Shown here in pieces: positions 44,475-53,384 of a stretch of 64,000 nt of DNA. Under the pieces are notes generated by a model that worked only from the letters and a program-made list of their open reading frames with translations, was not told the origin of the DNA and made no database searches. The translations under genes were made by a program, and so were the position numbers. The stretch is from Tribonema minus (lineage: Eukaryota > Sar > Xanthophyceae > Tribonematales > Tribonemataceae): NCBI GenBank assembly GCA_017506865.1, contig JAFCMP010000092.1:232031-296030 (forward strand), written 5' to 3'. How positions within the stretch are numbered: the stretch's first letter is position 1; each line of letters starts with the position of its first letter.

Positions 44475-45820
44475 ACCCCCTGTGGCGGCCTCTTGCGCTC
44501 CCTGAACCCGAATGCGTCCTCCGGGCCCTGTGGTATGCCTGCATCATCACGGCTTCCTTGCCAGGTGCTGACAAATTTGGCTCTGTCCGTGACTTGCGGT
44601 ACGTAAAGACACTGACCTCGCAGAAACACGCGGTCTGGTATATCTTCAACTGTAATCGTGTTGTCCTCCCGCGCTTGATCAACGGTGTACTCTTGGGGGC
44701 TGAAGCTGGCGTTATGCGAACTCTTGTACTGTCCGACCTTGCGCGCCTGTCGCACATTCGTGTGCAGCGCCGCAAGGTCAATCCTAACTTTGTCGCCCTT
44801 GCGCAGAACGTAATTGAAGCGCTCATCCACCAACTTTCCCTGATACAGGTCGGCCATGCGCCTGCGCGCCGTGGCGATCACGGCCTTTGGGCAGAGCGGG
44901 TCATCCAGGTCGTTCGGTCTGTAGCCAGTGACCGTGCTCTGGCTATTGTTGTACACGTTGAGCACGCGCACCAGGTTCTTGCGCAGATCGCGGTGGATAG
45001 AATACTTGTCGTTCTGCCAATACGAATGCAGCAGCGTTTTCAGTGAACGAACTGCGGTCTCCGCTCGCGCGTTCCCGGCGGGGTTCGCAGGCAGCGAGTA
45101 AATGGGCGAGATACCGTTTGCTTTCAAAAACGCAGAGTACGCGGCGCTGCGAAATTCGTTGTCACTGCGTATGTACTTTGGCTTCTGCGGCATATCGTCG
45201 ATCATGCTCTGCATCTCGGCCACGTGCGAGCCGCTCTCGCGCGTCGACGTGAGGCACGCTCGTATCTTCTTCGTGAAGTCGTCGACCAACACTAACAAAT
45301 AAGGAAACTTTAACTTTTTGTTCACTTTCTCACCCTCCTGGTCATATGACCCGCCTTCAATGAATCCGAAGTCGATTGAAACAGTGTGCCACGGCCTCAC
45401 CGGCAACGTGGCTTGAGCCTTGGCAGTTTTCCTCCTACTGAACCAAGTCTGGTGATCCGGGTCTGTCCTCAGAAACTTCTGCACCTGGGACATACTGATG
45501 CCTATGTAACGTCCCTTCAAATATGTGAAAAATCTATGCATTCCTGTAGAGCTGGGCATGTCGTTCCATTCCTCGCAAAGCACCCCGAATACCTCGTCTT
45601 GGCTCAAAACAACGCGCCCCGCAAATGTGTAAATGTCCTCCTTAGCGTGATATTCTAGAGGGAATGGCGCGCGCTTTTTGATGTCGGCGTTGTCTTGAAA
45701 CTTGAATAATGAGATGAGCTTTAGTTTTTTGAGGAGGACCGCATCAGCCCCCTCGCTCGCCTTGCCACCCCCCGCTTCATCAGCCGCCGCTGTAATCGTT
45801 TCAGAACGCTCCTCCGTCAT
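44471..45820 (-). CDS. rve-type DDE integrase (retroviral/polinton family)
   Basis: 449 residues. The catalytic core shows TVSIDFGF (Asp150), YIRSDNEF (Asp220) and ARAETAVRSLK (Glu254), a D, D-33-E arrangement as in retroviral and polinton integrases. FPYLLVLVDDFTKK is the typical strand between them. The segment NPAGNARAE includes the conserved Asn/Gly loop before Glu. A C-terminal KGDKVRIDL segment resembles the SH3-like DNA-binding tail. The enzyme would insert the linear element by strand transfer at its terminal inverted repeats. The stop is TAG, overlapping the end of the opposite gene. The frame is fully open. Confidence 0.9.
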   Translation of the reverse strand: MTEERSETITAAADEAGGGKASEGADAVLLKKLKLISLFKFQDNADIKKRAPFPLEYHAKEDIYTFAGRVVLSQDEVFGVLCEEWNDMPSSTGMHRFFTYLKGRYIGISMSQVQKFLRTDPDHQTWFSRRKTAKAQATLPVRPWHTVSIDFGFIEGGSYDQEGEKVNKKLKFPYLLVLVDDFTKKIRACLTSTRESGSHVAEMQSMIDDMPQKPKYIRSDNEFRSAAYSAFLKANGISPIYSLPANPAGNARAETAVRSLKTLLHSYWQNDKYSIHRDLRKNLVRVLNVYNNSQSTVTGYRPNDLDDPLCPKAVIATARRRMADLYQGKLVDERFNYVLRKGDKVRIDLAALHTNVRQARKVGQYKSSHNASFSPQEYTVDQAREDNTITVEDIPDRVFLRGQCLYVPQVTDRAKFVSTWQGSRDDAGIPQGPEDAFGFRERKRPPQGV

Positions 45821-45854
45821 TTTCGAGGTTACCGTTACAAAACATTAAAAACCG

Positions 45855-46229
45855 TTACACAACTGCCAAATTAGATGGATCCTCTGACACCGCGTTGGCG
45901 CCCAGACTTGCCGAAAACACGTAGTTCACCTTGGTAACGACTGCGAAATTGTTGACGGTGGATTCATATACTGACCTAGTGATACTTTTGCTGGCAATCT
46001 CGCAACCGATCTGCGATTGCCCCAGCGTACCCGCCTGGTTCTTCGTGTACAGCACTTGAAGTAGGCTGTACAGTAGGCGTTCCGCCGCCTCCCCCGTGCC
46101 GATGGGGCCGGTGGCCGAAATGATAGCGTTGATGGCGGACACCGGAATAATGTAAGTGGGTGAGGAGATCGAAACAGTACCCGTGGTGGCGTAGCTCGCA
46201 CCGGGTAGAAAGCTGCTCACTGCCACCAT
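45855..46229 (-). CDS. Small PLV protein, possibly virion-associated
   Basis: 124 residues rich in Ser, Thr, Ala and Val with a beta-type pattern (TTGTVSISSPTYIIPVSAIN), a helical middle (EAAERLLYSLLQVLYTK) and no recognised domain. It lies in a minus-strand run with the fibre-like gene and the packaging ATPase, which suggests a structural or assembly role. The upstream sequence has AATAATAAT. Confidence 0.55.
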   Translation of the reverse strand: MVAVSSFLPGASYATTGTVSISSPTYIIPVSAINAIISATGPIGTGEAAERLLYSLLQVLYTKNQAGTLGQSQIGCEIASKSITRSVYESTVNNFAVVTKVNYVFSASLGANAVSEDPSNLAVV

Positions 46230-46256
46230 GTCTTTTGATTTTGACCAACATTATTA

Positions 46257-47228
46257 TTAGACGAAATGCGAGATTCGGATGTTGTTCATTGTGCCACTCG
46301 CAATCACGCTCGCAGTCGGCGTCACCACAAACGCGAGGGTGTAAATTTGCCCTGTAGTGACTGGGAGTACAGCGTTGAAAGACAACGTCGTGTAGCCGGG
46401 TCCGTAGCTGCAAACACCCCACGTGCTCATGGCTGATGCGACATAGACGGCGCTCTTCTTCGATTGCCAATTGAAAGACAAGCCTGCGTTTCCGGTGCCG
46501 GACGTTTGGTAGTTGATGTCAGCCTCCACCAGGATGTTACTCCCGAGAGCCTGGATTGTCGATGAGGCAACGTCGTAGCGAGTCGATGCACTGACGTTGA
46601 GGTATGTCTGCGAACTCGGCAACAGGTAGCGAGCGAGTAGCCCCCCAAGATCTGCCCCCGTGATCGTTCCCGTGTTGCTGATGGCCATCACCTCGGTAGC
46701 CCCCGAGCAGAATGAGAACTTCGCGGCGGGATTAGCCATAATCCAGAGCACGTTCGGACCCACGCCGATGCTGTATTCATTAGTAGACGGCGTGCTGACG
46801 GGGTATAGCACGATGCGCGTCCCCGCCGCCGTACCCACGGCGCCTGCTGTATTGCTGAATACGATAGGGCCTGTGTGAGTGGCGGCCCCCGTGACTGCAA
46901 GATTTGAATTCACGTTCAGATTCCCAGTCACCGCCAGCGTGCCAGTCACGTTGAGCGTCGAGGTGAGATTGGCGGCGCCAACCACCGCCAGCGTAGAGTT
47001 GAGATTTGTGACGCCCGACACGTTCAGCGCGGAGCAACTGACTGCGCCCCCCAGAGCGATGTAGCCCTGCGAGACGTACCGTTTGACGGTGTTGAAGTTG
47101 TCAACGGGCATGGGCGGCGCGGTCTTGCTGGCGATGCGATTGTCAATTTCTGCAGTTGAAATAACGAAACCCCCTTGCTGCATGTAGTACTGATTGGCGT
47201 CCGCTGCGCTGTTCGTGATGGACGCCAT
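46257..47228 (-). CDS. Fibre-like protein with beta-repeat stalk
   Basis: 323 residues from ATG 47228. After about 60 residues, short repeats of the form LNVTGTLAVTGNLNV occur over residues about 65-115. These are typical of trimeric fibre stalks in algal-virus and phage proteins. The C-terminal 130 residues (from about QTYLNVSASTRYDVASS) are beta-rich and end in YTLAFVVTPTASVIASG, resembling a jelly-roll or C1q-like head. A role in host attachment on the virion surface is inferred from architecture only. An AATTATATCACG motif precedes the start. Confidence 0.7.
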   Translation of the reverse strand: MASITNSAADANQYYMQQGGFVISTAEIDNRIASKTAPPMPVDNFNTVKRYVSQGYIALGGAVSCSALNVSGVTNLNSTLAVVGAANLTSTLNVTGTLAVTGNLNVNSNLAVTGAATHTGPIVFSNTAGAVGTAAGTRIVLYPVSTPSTNEYSIGVGPNVLWIMANPAAKFSFCSGATEVMAISNTGTITGADLGGLLARYLLPSSQTYLNVSASTRYDVASSTIQALGSNILVEADINYQTSGTGNAGLSFNWQSKKSAVYVASAMSTWGVCSYGPGYTTLSFNAVLPVTTGQIYTLAFVVTPTASVIASGTMNNIRISHFV

Positions 47229-47243
47229 GCTGCCCTCTGCGTG

Positions 47244-47251
47244 ATATAATT
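47244..47251 (-). promoter_or_regulatory. Candidate PLV promoter motif AATTATAT
   Basis: Minus-strand AATTATATCACG begins 23 bp upstream of the ATG at 47228. It overlaps the stop codon of the upstream gene, so its conservation is not explained by coding. Confidence 0.5.
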
Positions 47252-48848
47252 ACACGTAGAATTGCTGAGCCGGTCTGCGCCGCGCCTCTCGCGCCCTCTC
47301 GCGCGTGTCAGACGCGGCCTCCGCGCGCTGCTCTCGCCGCCGCTGCGCGTTCGCCGCCTCGTCCGGCGTTCTATGTACTTTGAGATCGCGTCGCACGCCG
47401 TTCTGCACTTGCTTGAAAGCGTCAAGGATTTCCTGCTGCAGGTCCAGTGGCACCGGGTCGCCGAATCTCTTGAGCCTTTCCTGCAACCGCAGCACGCCCA
47501 TCTGTGCCGCCGTGTCCTTTTTTGCCCTGTAGAATATCCGTGCGCCCTTGAGAAGCGGCGCCAGCTGAGCGACCTTTTTCCGTTCTGGCTCTGCGCCCGG
47601 CGCGTACGCAGGTTCAGCCGCATCAGCCGCGGGGGGTGCCACCATGGCGGGGCGCGCGGGATGTCGCTGCGGCCGGGCGGGGGCGGGGGCGGGGGGCGGG
47701 GCGTTGAACTCCATGAAGGGCGCGGGGGCGGGGGCGTCATCATCTGCGGCGGGGGGCTCGGGCGCGGGGGGCTCGGGCGCGGGGGGCTCGGGCTCGGCGG
47801 GGGGCGCGGGGACCTCGGCCATTGGCGATGGGGGGCCGGCGGTGACGCGGCCCGGCGGTAGCAGCGCGAGCTGGTTGTTGAAGATGGGCGGCGGCGCTGT
47901 GTGCGGCTGTGCCACTTCACGATTGAGGCGATCGAAAACAGCATTCACCTGTGCAACCTGCTCACGTTGGCCGATGAAGGTGCGTTGCGCACTGATGTGC
48001 GCCTGCGCGATATCACGCAAAACGCCCTGCGCGTCGCCGAACCCCATGCGCAAATTTGCGATCTCATCACGCAGGGGCGCGACGACGAGCGCGAGCTGAT
48101 CCTGCACCGCGGGCGCCAGCCCTGCTGCGTTGTCTTCAACGACCACCATTGCCTGCTGCGGCTCTGTTTCACCCCCTTTCGTTTCCTCGAAGCCGCCGTC
48201 ATCTGTCTGCACCGCCGTGTCGCCGGTGCTCGCCGCCGCCTGTGTCGCGGCCGCCGTCGCGGAGGGCACGGCCTGCGCTGACCAGTCGCGTAGTGTCGGC
48301 GCGCGCGTCTGCGTCTCGGCCTCGCCGGTGCGCGGGGCGCGCGCGGCCTGCGTGGACCAGTCGCGTGTCGCCGGCGCGCGCGTCTGCGTGCCGACGCCCC
48401 ACGTCGCCGGCCCCCTCGTCTGCGTCGCCATGTCGGCAGATGATACGGCGTCTTGCGCCGTCTGCGTCTCCATGTCAGTAGATGAGACGGCGTCTTGCGC
48501 AGTCTGCGTACCTGCATTATACTGCCACTTGTCGGGGGGCATTTGATCCATTTGATGCGCGACCAGCGTCTGCGTGGGCCCGGGCGGCGCGCTGATAGGC
48601 GGCAACGGCGGCATTTGCATGCCGGCCAGGTACTGCAGCAGCGCGCCGCTGTTGTCGGGGGTACTGACAACTGTCTGTCCCCCGCCGCCGCTCGGTACGA
48701 ACACGGGCGCGCCGCCGCCCCCGCCCCCAGTTTTGACGTTCACACGCACCTTGGTGATCTGTGAACGGTTGATATGCTTGACAAGTACCTTGCGCTTCTT
48801 TTTGACAGCCTTGGGCCGTTTGCGGCGCACCATTACCTTGCGACTCAT
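47250..48848 (-). CDS. Large PLV protein of unknown function, basic N-terminus and TQT repeats
   Basis: 532 residues. The first 30 are extremely basic (MSRKVMVRRKRPKAVKKKRK). A beta segment (ITKVRVNVKT) and a Gly-rich run follow. Residues about 125-200 hold imperfect repeats (TQTAQDAVSSTDM, TQTRAPATRDWSTQA). A helical region with coiled-coil character and Pro/Ala-rich linkers (PEPPAPEPPAPEPPA) comes next. The C-terminus is Arg-rich and helical (RRREQRAEAASDTRER). The basic head could bind DNA. The position between the ATPase and fibre genes suggests a virion or core protein. No family recognised. Confidence 0.65.
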   Translation of the reverse strand: MSRKVMVRRKRPKAVKKKRKVLVKHINRSQITKVRVNVKTGGGGGGAPVFVPSGGGGQTVVSTPDNSGALLQYLAGMQMPPLPPISAPPGPTQTLVAHQMDQMPPDKWQYNAGTQTAQDAVSSTDMETQTAQDAVSSADMATQTRGPATWGVGTQTRAPATRDWSTQAARAPRTGEAETQTRAPTLRDWSAQAVPSATAAATQAAASTGDTAVQTDDGGFEETKGGETEPQQAMVVVEDNAAGLAPAVQDQLALVVAPLRDEIANLRMGFGDAQGVLRDIAQAHISAQRTFIGQREQVAQVNAVFDRLNREVAQPHTAPPPIFNNQLALLPPGRVTAGPPSPMAEVPAPPAEPEPPAPEPPAPEPPAADDDAPAPAPFMEFNAPPPAPAPARPQRHPARPAMVAPPAADAAEPAYAPGAEPERKKVAQLAPLLKGARIFYRAKKDTAAQMGVLRLQERLKRFGDPVPLDLQQEILDAFKQVQNGVRRDLKVHRTPDEAANAQRRREQRAEAASDTRERAREARRRPAQQFYV

Positions 48849-48881
48849 GGCACTTGCTCATTGTCAAATATTTAAAGTTCG

Positions 48882-49685
48882 TCAGAAGCTAGGCTTCAGC
48901 TGTTGCCGTGGGATGTCGGCGAAAAGATAACCGAATTTTTCAAGTGTGTACAACCGCAGTAAACGTTCAAATTCGTGTTGCTCGCAGAAGCCGCTCACCT
49001 CGTCGTAGCATTCCTCGATCTCCTTCTTGTTGAGCGTTTTGAAAAACGCCCAATGTGTGGTATTTGTGCGGACTGCTTTTGGGAGGCCCTTGACCGTTTG
49101 CGACACCAACACGAAACTGACACCGAACCTCGCCATGTGCCTGTGCCGCAGTATCGCGTTCAAGAACGGGTTGGCCTTGGCGCGCGACAGCAGCGGACTG
49201 GCCTGCGCATCGTCCACGAGCACACAGTACGACGGCGTGCGCGGTGTGCACGGCATGTACCCGCGGCTTTCCAGGAGTTGCTCATCAACGGAGTTCACAG
49301 CCGCGCCAGAGTTGAACTTATGGTGAACGATGGCATATTTCAAATCGGCCTCATATTGTGCGGTGATGCCTTCCATCTCGGTTTGTATGGCTTTCAGCGT
49401 GTTCCACACCGCCGGCGCAGAGAGGTCATCATGTACTCTGTCTAAGTGATCCTCGCCAATAATATTTCGATAGATACTGTTGGATGATGCCGTCGGGCTC
49501 AAAATCCATGTGTGCGTGATGCTCCCCTCGCGCTGCATCAATGTGATCAGAGCCACAGCGAGGTAGCTCTTCCCCGCATTACATTTAGCCGACAAGGTGA
49601 GAATGAACGGGAGCTGTGATATGTACTTTGACGTCACGGGTTGCACTTTCGGGAAGCGACTCTCAAGGTCCGGGAGCTTGCGCAT
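48882..49685 (-). CDS. FtsK/HerA-type DNA packaging ATPase
   Basis: 267 residues. Walker A is SAKCNAGKS (residues 32-40) after a hydrophobic strand. Walker B is CVLVDDAQ (about 154-161). VSFVLVSQTVKGLP, about 40 residues later, matches the strand with the polar sensor residue in A32-like ATPases. Short A32-like ATPases of about 250-280 residues pump DNA into capsids of polintons, virophages and large DNA viruses. It is fully open and immediately follows a small proline-rich gene in the same orientation, so it is probably expressed with the virion set. Confidence 0.88.
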   Translation of the reverse strand: MRKLPDLESRFPKVQPVTSKYISQLPFILTLSAKCNAGKSYLAVALITLMQREGSITHTWILSPTASSNSIYRNIIGEDHLDRVHDDLSAPAVWNTLKAIQTEMEGITAQYEADLKYAIVHHKFNSGAAVNSVDEQLLESRGYMPCTPRTPSYCVLVDDAQASPLLSRAKANPFLNAILRHRHMARFGVSFVLVSQTVKGLPKAVRTNTTHWAFFKTLNKKEIEECYDEVSGFCEQHEFERLLRLYTLEKFGYLFADIPRQQLKPSF

Positions 49686-49696
49686 GTTTAGTGATA

Positions 49697-50083
49697 CTAA
49701 ACGAAATTAATCGCGTGCGCGGCTCTCACGTGCGCTTTCTGCAGGTCCTGGCAAATGGCGCCCTGCTCGGCTCGGAGCGCCGCGAGCTCATCCCTCAGGT
49801 CTTGCATCTGACCAGTTTGCGCGTGAATCTGGTCCAACAGGTCCTCCGCGTCGATGAAGGAAATGTCGGAGCCGCTTTCAGAAGGCGGCGGCGGCGGCGG
49901 CGACACCAGCGGCGGCGGCACCACCACCGGCGGCGGCGGCGGCGGCGCAGCAGCAGCCTCGGGGACGGGCACGGGCTCAGCCTCTGTAGCGTCCTGTGCG
50001 GCCCGCGCTTTCGCTTCAAGCGATGCTTTACGGCTCGCTAGGCATTTTTCGAAGGCAGCGGTCTGAGCGGCGGTGCGCGTCAT
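49697..50083 (-). CDS. Proline-rich/coiled-coil small PLV protein
   Basis: 128 residues from ATG 50083 (MTRTAAQTAAFEKCLASRK); the longer frame to 50236 reads through the divergent promoter and is disfavoured. Layout: a basic helix, a Pro-rich hinge with long Pro runs (residues about 45-67), then a coiled coil (IHAQTGQMQDLRDELAALRA). It is divergent from the gene at 50127, sharing a 43-bp AT-rich spacer. Unknown function. Confidence 0.6.
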   Translation of the reverse strand: MTRTAAQTAAFEKCLASRKASLEAKARAAQDATEAEPVPVPEAAAAPPPPPPVVVPPPLVSPPPPPPSESGSDISFIDAEDLLDQIHAQTGQMQDLRDELAALRAEQGAICQDLQKAHVRAAHAINFV

Positions 50084-50126
50084 CACGTGCTTTTTTATGT
50101 TACAGATGTGTGTACAAAATAAAACA

Positions 50127-50309
50127 ATGGATGCCATCGTTGAAGTTGACATTGACAAATTTCTGGGCGACTGTGCTGATGTTCCGCCTGCCAAACTGCG
50201 TCTTGTGCGTGACAACTTGCGCAAGACGAAGGCCAAGCAGATGAAGGAAGCGGCTAAAATGTTGATGAAGGCACAAGAGAATAGGAATGAATCAACAGCC
50301 GCAGCCTGA
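50127..50309 (+). CDS. Small helical PLV protein
   Basis: 60 residues from ATG 50127 (MDAIVEVDIDKFLGD), preceded by AAAATAAAACA. The C-terminal half is Lys-rich and helical. Its end overlaps the start of the minor capsid gene by 23 bp, which suggests co-transcription. Function unknown. Confidence 0.55.
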   Translation: MDAIVEVDIDKFLGDCADVPPAKLRLVRDNLRKTKAKQMKEAAKMLMKAQENRNESTAAA

Positions 50310-51045
50310 TAACGTCTATATCGACAGCTCGCAGTGCGTGCGCGCCACCGCGTACCACAATGATGTGCAAGTTGTGCTGCCGCACGCCATTCACGCGGCG
50401 GATGGCTTCAGCCTGCGCATATGCTTGCACAGCATGTCAATCGCGAACACGCAGATGTGTGTCAACCTGTACTGTGACACTTTGTCCATTTCTGGTGTGA
50501 GCGTCACTCTCCCGTCAGGGAATTATAGCGCTAGCTCGCTCACGGCGGCGCTCGCAGCCGCGTTCACGACGCGCAGCGTGACCTTCAACGCGATCACTTC
50601 AAAGATCACTTTCGCGAGCGCTGCCACCATGACGATCTCAGGAAACATGTGCAGCATCTTGGGCATCAATGAGGGTAGTAGCGGTTTACAAATTAGCAGC
50701 GCTTATAATGTTGATCTGTCAGCAACGCATACGATCAATGTCTTCACCAGTCTCGCCAACGCGTCGCTCGATGCATCAGCAAACCGACGGCGAGGGCTGC
50801 TTGCCTCCGTGCAAGTCAACGTCGGACCCCTTTGCGTACTACACTACCTCGACACCACGGCCACGCAAGGAGGAATCATCGACGCTCGAAGCGTCGCTGA
50901 ATTCCGTCTTAGCCTGTTTGACGACGCTGGGCGTCCTCTATTGGCTAGCTGTGCATTTAATGCCATGATTAAATTCACACAGGTCGCGACAGGCGTGCGT
51001 GACCTGAAGATCGAACGCCCGGGTAGTCTGGCCGCCCCCATGTGA
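50287..51045 (+). CDS. Minor capsid (penton-like) protein
   Basis: 252 residues, fully open. Beta-rich throughout with the pattern of single-jelly-roll pentons of PLVs and polintons: an N-terminal strand with DNVYIDSSQCVRA, then FSLRICLHSMSIANTQMCVN, a YSASSLTAALAAAF helix typical of penton proteins, and a C-terminal FRLSLFDDAGRPL strand. Pentons occupy the five-fold vertices of the icosahedral capsid. Its place directly before the small amphipathic protein and the major capsid gene fits the usual PLV order. The assignment is by pattern, not by a decisive motif. Confidence 0.75.
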   Translation: MNQQPQPDNVYIDSSQCVRATAYHNDVQVVLPHAIHAADGFSLRICLHSMSIANTQMCVNLYCDTLSISGVSVTLPSGNYSASSLTAALAAAFTTRSVTFNAITSKITFASAATMTISGNMCSILGINEGSSGLQISSAYNVDLSATHTINVFTSLANASLDASANRRRGLLASVQVNVGPLCVLHYLDTTATQGGIIDARSVAEFRLSLFDDAGRPLLASCAFNAMIKFTQVATGVRDLKIERPGSLAAPM

Positions 51046-51079
51046 TTTAAAATATAGCGATTCTAGCAAACTATTTCAC

Positions 51080-51453
51080 ATGGGCTTCGGATCGTGGATC
51101 TCCAAAAGACTATTTCGCCCCGCGCAACGGTTCTTAGGCAAGACGCTTCCGCGCGGTCTGGGCGCAGCGGCCAAGTGGATTGGCAAAAAAGCATTGCCTG
51201 TGCTCCGCGTAGGCACGGGAGTCATTCGGGATATCGCCAGTAATCCCCTCGCCCAGGGTTTGGCGTCTGCGGTGCTAGGCCCCGAGGCAGCGCTCGCGAT
51301 GAACGGCATCTCAGCGGGCGCGGCATTCGCGAACAGCGCGGTGCGCTCGCGCCGAGCATCTTGCAGGGCTTCAAGCAACCGCACACCGCAGGGCAGAGCG
51401 TTCAAGACCTCGCTCTTCTGCAACAACAGTTCAGAAATCTGAAAACTCGGTGA
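51080..51453 (+). pseudogene. Small amphipathic virion-type protein, frameshifted near its end
   Basis: Starts at ATG 51080 (MGFGSWISKRLF) with basic amphipathic helices and then Ala-rich segments (SAVLGPEAALAMNGISAGAA). The annotated frame ends at 51442 with an unlikely Ser/Arg-rich tail. From about 51340 the +1 frame gives a much more protein-like tail (LAPSILQGFKQP ... LLQQQFRNLKTR) ending in TGA at 51451. One base has therefore probably been lost or gained near 51340. Small amphipathic proteins in this position are common in polinton-type capsid modules and may act like adenovirus minor core or membrane-active proteins. That is inference. Confidence 0.55.
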
Positions 51454-51494
51454 TTTCATGATTAAAATGTTGACGTGAGTAAAGCGAGTGACGG

Positions 51495-52776
51495 ATGAGC
51501 GTACCGGCGTCTTTATCATACCCTCAGCTCCGGCCAGTCAGTTGCTCTGGAATCAGTTCCAGATTCAGCAGCCCCCCGGTGTCTGGCACCTCATTCGCAC
51601 CCGGTTCGATCATCTCTATAGATATCGCGAATTGCGGGGCACGGAACATGTTTTTGGACCCGGCGAATACCATGCTGAGCTTCACGGTGAACACAACTTT
51701 AGTAGGTGGAACCGCGCCTACGTACGGATGCCACGGGTACAACTGGATTCAGACAATCACCCTGTGGAGTAGCGCGGGAAGTTCGCAATTGGAGCAAATC
51801 ACCAATTACAACGCCCTACATGCCGCGCTGAGGGACTTATGCAGCTCGCAAGATATGGTCCGCACTAGGGATAGCATTCTCCTAGGCAGTGACCCAACCA
51901 GACTGCGCTCGCCGGTTCAGAATGCCGCGGCTGTTACTTCCGTACAGTACAGCGTGCCCTTAATTTCCATTATTGGATTGCTTTCCAACACAGACAGAAT
52001 GTTGCCCATTCACGCTCTTGGGTCCGCTTTAAGGCTTGACGTCGAAATTGCGCAGGCATCAACTGCGATTGCCTCGGGAGGGACAGTTGCTGCTACGAGT
52101 GCGACGTGTAGTCTGAGCAACGTCACACTGGACTGCAGCTATATCACGCTCGTTGACTCCGCCGCCGACCATCAAGAGTTTGACCGGAAATCGATATGAC
52201 TGGTCGTCGAGCCAATGGAAATGCTACAGAACGATACATAGCGCCGGGCTCTTAGCAACAGCGTCATGATCCCAAGTAGGGTGAGCAGTATGAAAAGTCT
52301 GATCATCATTCAACGGGAGGCCGCTACGGAATACAACATAGCTGCGTCGTCAGTAACCCAGAGAATTAGAAACCAGCTCAAACAATTTGCGGTGCGTGTT
52401 GGGGGTAGCTGGGTGACAACAGTCCCGATCCAATGCGGTGCTCAGGCCCTGCCCGCCTACCTTGAAGCTACACGCATCTTTTCCAACCCGGCCAGCGAGT
52501 ACATGCGGTCTTATCGCCAGCGATTCATGGACGCTTGACACCAGCGTTGCCCCTACAACGACGAGCGTTGAGGGATCGTTTATGATCGCCTCGGAGTTGG
52601 ACGTTTTCAGCCAGCAGAAGCTCGTCAGCGGGCACAGCACTTCAGCCAACGCCCTAGTGTGCGAGATTGTCTACAGCGCCGCTCCTCTTGGCGTTAATAT
52701 CGACAGTTTTTGCGAGGCGGATGCTCAGTCCACATCGATGGCGCAACGGGGTCGATCATGGTGGCAGTTTGAGTAG
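51495..52776 (+). pseudogene. Major capsid protein (double-jelly-roll type), with about three frameshifts
   Basis: The first 234 codons are open from ATG 51495 and beta-rich (IDIANCGARNMFLDPANTML; WIQTITLWSS). The frame then breaks: protein-like sequence moves to the +1 frame about 52194-52258, back to the original frame about 52260-52538 (IPSRVSSMKSLIIIQRE; WVTTVPIQCGAQALPAYLEA), and to the +1 frame again to the stop near 52776 (GSFMIASELDVFSQQKL; GHSTSANALVCEIVYSAAP). Restored length would be about 425 residues, short for this family but in range. The two jelly rolls would build the capsomers. As it stands it cannot yield a full protein. Position after the penton and small amphipathic gene supports the call. 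Assembly error is the alternative. Confidence 0.75.
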
Positions 52777-53205
52777 GTGAAATGTAAATGATAAATTGTT
52801 TTTTTCATTATGACTCGTCACAATCTGAGATTTTCTTGAACTGCACTGAAATGAAATGATGCCCGAGAGTAACCGCCACCCCAACGTGGCGGGTATCAAC
52901 ACTCGCACTTTGAGACGGCGCGGCGCTCTGTCGCAGTAGAACGTGCCCTGCGCACTGTCCGATGTGCTGGCGAGCGCGACGGTCACCCAGCCGTCGCTGC
53001 CCGTGGTCGACGTGTCGAGACACCGCGCGATCTCCGGCGCGCTGATTGCAGCGCGTACGCGACCGTAGCCGTCAGCGAGGGGGCGATGAACGAGACGGTT
53101 GCGCGGTACGGCCCGATCGGCATCTCCGGTACCTGTACTTCGAATTGGCAAGGCGCGTCGAACGCGTTGACGGCTCGCGTGATCGCACCGTGAGCGGTAG
53201 TCCAT
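52756..53205 (-). pseudogene. PLV protein, beta-rich, frameshifted
   Basis: The minus-strand ORF starts at ATG 53205, but its first 50 codons look out of frame (Arg-rich). A neighbouring frame over 53190-53045 reads as beta-type protein (TAHGAITRAVNAFDAPCQFE; YRATVSFIAPSLTATVAYAL), and the original frame resumes sense near 53035 (DGWVTVALASTSDSAQGTFY; LKVRVLIPATLGW). This implies two single-base changes, near 53190 and 53040. The 3' end overlaps the end of the major capsid gene tail to tail. The beta pattern suggests a capsid-associated or fibre-type protein. No family recognised. Confidence 0.5.
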
Positions 53206-53255
53206 CGTTGTCTCTAGTCACAATATTTAAGTGAACATACACATACAACATTCAG

Positions 53256-53384
53256 ATGCAGCGTCATCACAGCCACGCACGCGCGAACTGCCTGAACTGC
53301 GACGCGCCTCGCACGTCGTACGTGAATCGCACGTGCCCCATTCGGACGCACAGACTCCCCCGGGTCGACCCTCACGGGACATGA
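53256..53384 (+). CDS. Possible very small Cys/His PLV protein
   Basis: 42 codons from ATG 53256. It is His/Arg-rich with CLNC and a further Cys, like a tiny zinc-binding peptide. It is divergent from the gene at 53205 across an AATATTTAA spacer and overlaps the right terminal inverted repeat. It could equally be chance. Confidence 0.25.
   Translation: MQRHHSHARANCLNCDAPRTSYVNRTCPIRTHRLPRVDPHGT

Noticed and set aside
49697..50236. 179-codon version of the proline-rich PLV protein
   Set aside because: Its first 51 codons cross the divergent AT-rich promoter region and overlap the gene at 50127; the ATG at 50083 is a better start.
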